Below are positions 7,233 to 9,776 of a stretch of 9,776 nt of DNA, one piece after another (position 1 is the first letter of the stretch; each line of letters begins with the position of its first letter). The stretch comes from Paracoccaceae bacterium. Its GTDB lineage: Bacteria > Pseudomonadota > Alphaproteobacteria > Rhodobacterales > Rhodobacteraceae. Location: positions 421,213-430,988 of the forward strand of contig NVXA01000001.1 in the NCBI GenBank assembly GCA_002746395.1, read 5' to 3'. Under the pieces are notes generated by a model that worked only from the letters and a program-made list of their open reading frames with translations, was not told the origin of the DNA and did no database searches. The translations under genes were made by a program, and so were the position numbers.

Positions 7233-7664
7233 ATGAAATTTACTATCGCAGCGACGGCTCTTACCGCTTTTCTCGCAACTTCTGCTTTCGCTAATGGCAC
7301 CCCCGGCGCAGGCTTCTTTAACGAATGGGATATAGTCGGCGACGGTCAAGTGACTGTCGAAGATGTAGCATCGCGGCGTTCTGATATTTTCGTGTCCTTC
7401 GATGCTGATGATAACGGCATTTTGGACGCTGGAGAATACGCATTTTTCGACGAAGCTCGCGTAACCAGCCACGAAGGTAAGCCAAAACCCGGAGGCGGCA
7501 ATCGCAAAGCGGCTGTTGGCATGACATTGGCTTTCAATGACGTTAACGGCGACGGTTCTGTCACGCTGGAAGAGTTCGTCGGTCAGTCCGCAGCATGGCT
7601 GGCACTTCTTGACCTCAACGGCGACGGTGTGGTTATGGCTGACGACTTTGGCCCCAACCTTTAA
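7233..7664 (+). CDS. secreted EF-hand calcium-binding protein
   Basis: Predicted 143-residue periplasmic or exported calcium-binding protein. A signal peptide spans 1-20 with cleavage after SAFA. Four 12-residue loops follow. Loop 1 at 33-44 (DIVGDGQVTVED) is degenerate at position 3. Loop 2 at 57-68 (DADDNGILDAGE) and loop 3 at 103-114 (DVNGDGSVTLEE) are canonical. Loop 4 at 127-138 (DLNGDGVVMADD) has Asp instead of Glu at position 12. The loops fall as two pairs separated by a Gly/Lys-rich linker (about 80-92), like two EF-hand lobes. The ATG at 7233 is chosen over 7203 because AGGA lies 7 nt upstream and the signal peptide then begins at once with MKFT. It is monocistronic, ending in an intrinsic terminator. 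Similar small EF-hand proteins are common in Rhodobacterales but have no assigned role; calcium storage or sensing in the envelope is an inference. Confidence 0.9.
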   Translation: MKFTIAATALTAFLATSAFANGTPGAGFFNEWDIVGDGQVTVEDVASRRSDIFVSFDADDNGILDAGEYAFFDEARVTSHEGKPKPGGGNRKAAVGMTLAFNDVNGDGSVTLEEFVGQSAAWLALLDLNGDGVVMADDFGPNL

Positions 7665-7678
7665 TACACTTGAATGAG

Positions 7679-7708
7679 CCGGTGCCGCCCCTTGTGGCAC
7701 CGGTTTTT
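7679..7708 (+). terminator. intrinsic terminator of the EF-hand gene
   Basis: A perfect 8-bp GC-rich stem, CCGGTGCC with GGCACCGG, is followed directly by TTTTT. Two more pairs (one G-U) can close the loop to 5 nt. It starts 14 nt after the EF-hand stop codon, so it should separate that gene from the downstream dehydrogenase. Confidence 0.93.
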
Positions 7709-7788
7709 GGTGGCAAAAATTCCTCACTTTCGGTCCAAATACCTCTAGCGAACACACGAAACACCCTTCCAAGACACGCAATGTCGTT

Positions 7789-7817
7789 TTCGCAACGCTC
7801 CAAGTCGGCTGTATATA
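7789..7817 (+). promoter_or_regulatory. possible sigma-70 promoter of the dehydrogenase gene
   Basis: TTCGCA at 7789-7794 and TATATA at 7812-7817 are separated by 17 nt; each matches four of six consensus bases. The transcript would have a leader of about 50 nt. The terminator upstream makes a promoter in 7709-7875 necessary, but this exact one is a hand prediction. Confidence 0.35.
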
Positions 7818-7863
7818 GACGGGCGCGGCCCAACATGGCTAACTACACCCAAATACTGATTCC

Positions 7864-7868
7864 GGAGG
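7864..7868 (+). promoter_or_regulatory. strong ribosome binding site, dehydrogenase gene
   Basis: GGAGG lies 7 nt before the ATG at 7876, the best Shine-Dalgarno match in the window, and fixes that start. Confidence 0.8.
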
Positions 7869-7875
7869 TTGCGCT

Positions 7876-9776
7876 ATGAAAACTCACGTAAAAGCTTGTG
7901 TCGTTGGCGGCGGTGTCGTCGGCGCATCCATCGCCTACCATTTGGCCAAAGCCGGATGGGATGACGTGATACTGCTGGAACGCGATGAACTTACATCAGG
8001 CTCCACATGGCACGCCGCTGGCCTGCTGCCCCTGTTCAACATGGGCTACGCCACCACGCACATCCACGACTATTCCGTGAAGTTCTACAAAGAACTCGAA
8101 GCCGAAACAGGCCTGAACGCTGGCTTCTCCGTCGTTGGCAACCTGCGCATGGCCCAAACCGATGAACGCATGGATGAATACAAACTCTACGCCACCACCG
8201 CTGATTCCGTTGGCATCGAGTACGAATTCCTAACCCCCGATCAGGTGAAATCCCGCTGGCCCCTTATCAACACCGAAGACCTGAAAGGTGCGCTTTATCA
8301 CCCGACAGACGGTTACATAAACCCAGCCGACGTTACCATGGCCATGGCCAAAGGCGCACGCCAGCGCGGCGTTGAGATCATCCGTAAACGCCAAGTTGAT
8401 TCATATGAATGGACAGGCAGCGAATGGATTGTGCGCGGCGTTATCATGGTCGAAAAAGGCGGCAATCTTGTCCCCTCCGACGAAACCTTCGAAATTCACG
8501 CCGAACATGTCGTCACCGCCACAGGCAACCACGCCCAACGCACCGCCAAACAGCTCGGCATCAAAATGCCCGCCGTTCCCGTCGAACACCAGTTCATCGT
8601 CACAGACGTTGACCCCGCACTCGTCGAATACCGCAAAACCAACCCCGAGCATCCCGTAATCCGCGACGCCGATGCTCAATCATATGTCCGCGAAGAACGC
8701 GGCGGCTGGATTCTCGGTGTATATGAAAAACACGCCCCCGCCCGCTTTGAACATGGCGTTCCTGACAGCTTTCGCGCCGACCTGTTCCCCCTCGCCCTCG
8801 ACCGGATCGAAGATCAATACATGGCCATGATCCACCGCATGCCATCGTGCGAAGAATCCGGCCTCAAAGACGACTTCAACGGCCCGATCTGCTACACACC
8901 GGACGGCAACCCCCTCGTCGGCCCTGCCCCCGGTTTGCAAAACATGTGGCTGGCCGAAGGCTTCAGCTTCGGCATCACCGCCGCTGGCGGCACCGGCTAT
9001 TACCTCGCGCAAATGATGGTGGATGGCGAGGCCGAAATCGATATGGCCTCCCTTGACCCCAAACGCTACGGCGACTGGATGACAACCGAATATGCCGCTC
9101 GCAAAAACGAGGAATGCTACGACCACGTCTATATCCTCCACCACCCCGATGAAGAACGCCAAGCCTGCCGCCCGCTGCGCACCGCCCCCTGCTATGACCG
9201 CATGATATCCCACGGCGCACAATTCGGCGTCGTCAATGGTATGGAACGCCCCAACTACTTCGCCCCCAAAGGTTTCGACGACGTTGCGTCCCGCTCCTTC
9301 CGCCGCGGTGCATGGTGGCAATACGCCGTATCCGAGGCCAAAGCCATCCGCGAAAACGTCGGCCTGATCGACGCCACCGCCTTTACCAAACACCGTGTCA
9401 AAGGCCCGGGTGCCACCGCATTCCTCGACTGGTTCACCACCAACAAATTGCCCAAAATCGGCCGCATCAACCTCACCTACGCCCTGACCGCCACCGGAAC
9501 CACCCGCACCGAATACACCATCGTGCGCGAGGCGACCGACGAATATTACCTCGTCTCCTCCGGCGCGCTTACCGACTACGACGGCGATTTCCTACGCAAA
9601 GCCGCCGCCTCCAAAGCCGCAGAATTCGGCTACATCGAAATCCAGAACGTCACCACGCAATACGGCGTTTTCGCCCTCGCCGGCCCGAAATCCCGCGATG
9701 TCCTCAAAAAACTGATCTCCGACCCAGACCCGGACACCGCCCTTTCCAACAAACGCTTCCCGTGGCTTTCCTCCCG
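7876..9776 (+). CDS. dimethylglycine/sarcosine dehydrogenase-type FAD protein with GcvT domain, 3' end cut
   Basis: Flavoprotein that oxidatively demethylates an N-methyl amine, passing the one-carbon unit to tetrahydrofolate. The 633 residues present run off the right edge; full-length members are about 800-820. The N-terminal DAO domain (about 5-375) has the dinucleotide motif GGGVVG at 11-16 and STWHAAGL at 43-50, whose His46 corresponds to the histidine that binds FAD covalently in dimethylglycine and sarcosine dehydrogenases. A central FAO_M region follows (about 396-465, containing GMERPNYFAP), then the start of a GcvT aminomethyltransferase domain (from about 490, VGLIDATAF), still open at the edge. 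There is no signal peptide, so it is cytoplasmic. The substrate could be dimethylglycine, sarcosine or another N-methylated compound such as methylaminobutyrate; the visible part does not decide, so no symbol is given. In roseobacters such genes serve glycine betaine and methylamine breakdown. It has its own leader and a strong ribosome site. Confidence 0.92.
   Translation, partial: MKTHVKACVVGGGVVGASIAYHLAKAGWDDVILLERDELTSGSTWHAAGLLPLFNMGYATTHIHDYSVKFYKELEAETGLNAGFSVVGNLRMAQTDERMDEYKLYATTADSVGIEYEFLTPDQVKSRWPLINTEDLKGALYHPTDGYINPADVTMAMAKGARQRGVEIIRKRQVDSYEWTGSEWIVRGVIMVEKGGNLVPSDETFEIHAEHVVTATGNHAQRTAKQLGIKMPAVPVEHQFIVTDVDPALVEYRKTNPEHPVIRDADAQSYVREERGGWILGVYEKHAPARFEHGVPDSFRADLFPLALDRIEDQYMAMIHRMPSCEESGLKDDFNGPICYTPDGNPLVGPAPGLQNMWLAEGFSFGITAAGGTGYYLAQMMVDGEAEIDMASLDPKRYGDWMTTEYAARKNEECYDHVYILHHPDEERQACRPLRTAPCYDRMISHGAQFGVVNGMERPNYFAPKGFDDVASRSFRRGAWWQYAVSEAKAIRENVGLIDATAFTKHRVKGPGATAFLDWFTTNKLPKIGRINLTYALTATGTTRTEYTIVREATDEYYLVSSGALTDYDGDFLRKAAASKAAEFGYIEIQNVTTQYGVFALAGPKSRDVLKKLISDPDPDTALSNKRFPWLSS

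Noticed and set aside
7206..7781. 191-codon open frame on the minus strand
   Set aside because: Antisense to the EF-hand gene and crosses its terminator hairpin; no recognisable features.
7709..7875. Glycine-type riboswitch ahead of the dehydrogenase
   Set aside because: The gap is only 167 nt and no paired conserved core was recognised; only a weak promoter and the ribosome site could be supported.
8680..9393. 237-codon open frame on the minus strand
   Set aside because: Antisense to the dehydrogenase, which has clear FAD and GcvT motifs and a strong ribosome site.

Overview
The window looks like a chromosomal housekeeping stretch from an alphaproteobacterium, most likely a Rhodobacterales/Roseobacter-group organism. 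This rests on recognising protein families and gene neighbourhoods by eye (miaB and phoH near each other, a roseobacter-type glycosyltransferase-like protein, a long FAD/GcvT fusion dehydrogenase). No database search was run. No RNA genes, insertion sequences, CRISPR arrays, prophage genes or defence genes were seen.

Layout. From 3172 down to the left edge, four genes read leftwards: miaB (tRNA methylthiotransferase), a small secreted OmpA-domain protein, a small lipoprotein, and phoH (cut by the left edge). The OmpA protein and the lipoprotein share a cysteine-bracketed module and are separated by only 8 nt. From 3277 to 5015, two overlapping genes read rightwards: a glycosyltransferase-like protein and a cation diffusion facilitator. 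Facing them on the minus strand is a 668-residue M3 metallopeptidase (5076-7082). Divergent from it on the plus strand is a small secreted EF-hand protein (7233-7664) with a clear intrinsic terminator. Last comes a dimethylglycine/sarcosine-dehydrogenase-type flavoprotein (7876 to the right edge), open at its 3' end.

How the genes work together. MiaB modifies tRNA and PhoH is an RNA-linked ATPase, so the left block combines RNA metabolism with two envelope proteins inserted between them. The remaining genes are metal efflux, peptide turnover, calcium binding and C1/methylamine catabolism, with no evident shared pathway. Nothing here amounts to a convincing new system. The points most worth a second look are the duplicated Cys module in the OmpA/lipoprotein pair, the missing DxD motif in the glycosyltransferase-like protein, the inverted repeat between miaB and the OmpA gene, and the palindrome-rich leader in front of phoH.

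Several starts were moved from the longest reading frame on the basis of Shine-Dalgarno position and family length: phoH (TTG), the lipoprotein, the OmpA protein, miaB, the CDF transporter (TTG), the M3 peptidase and the EF-hand protein.
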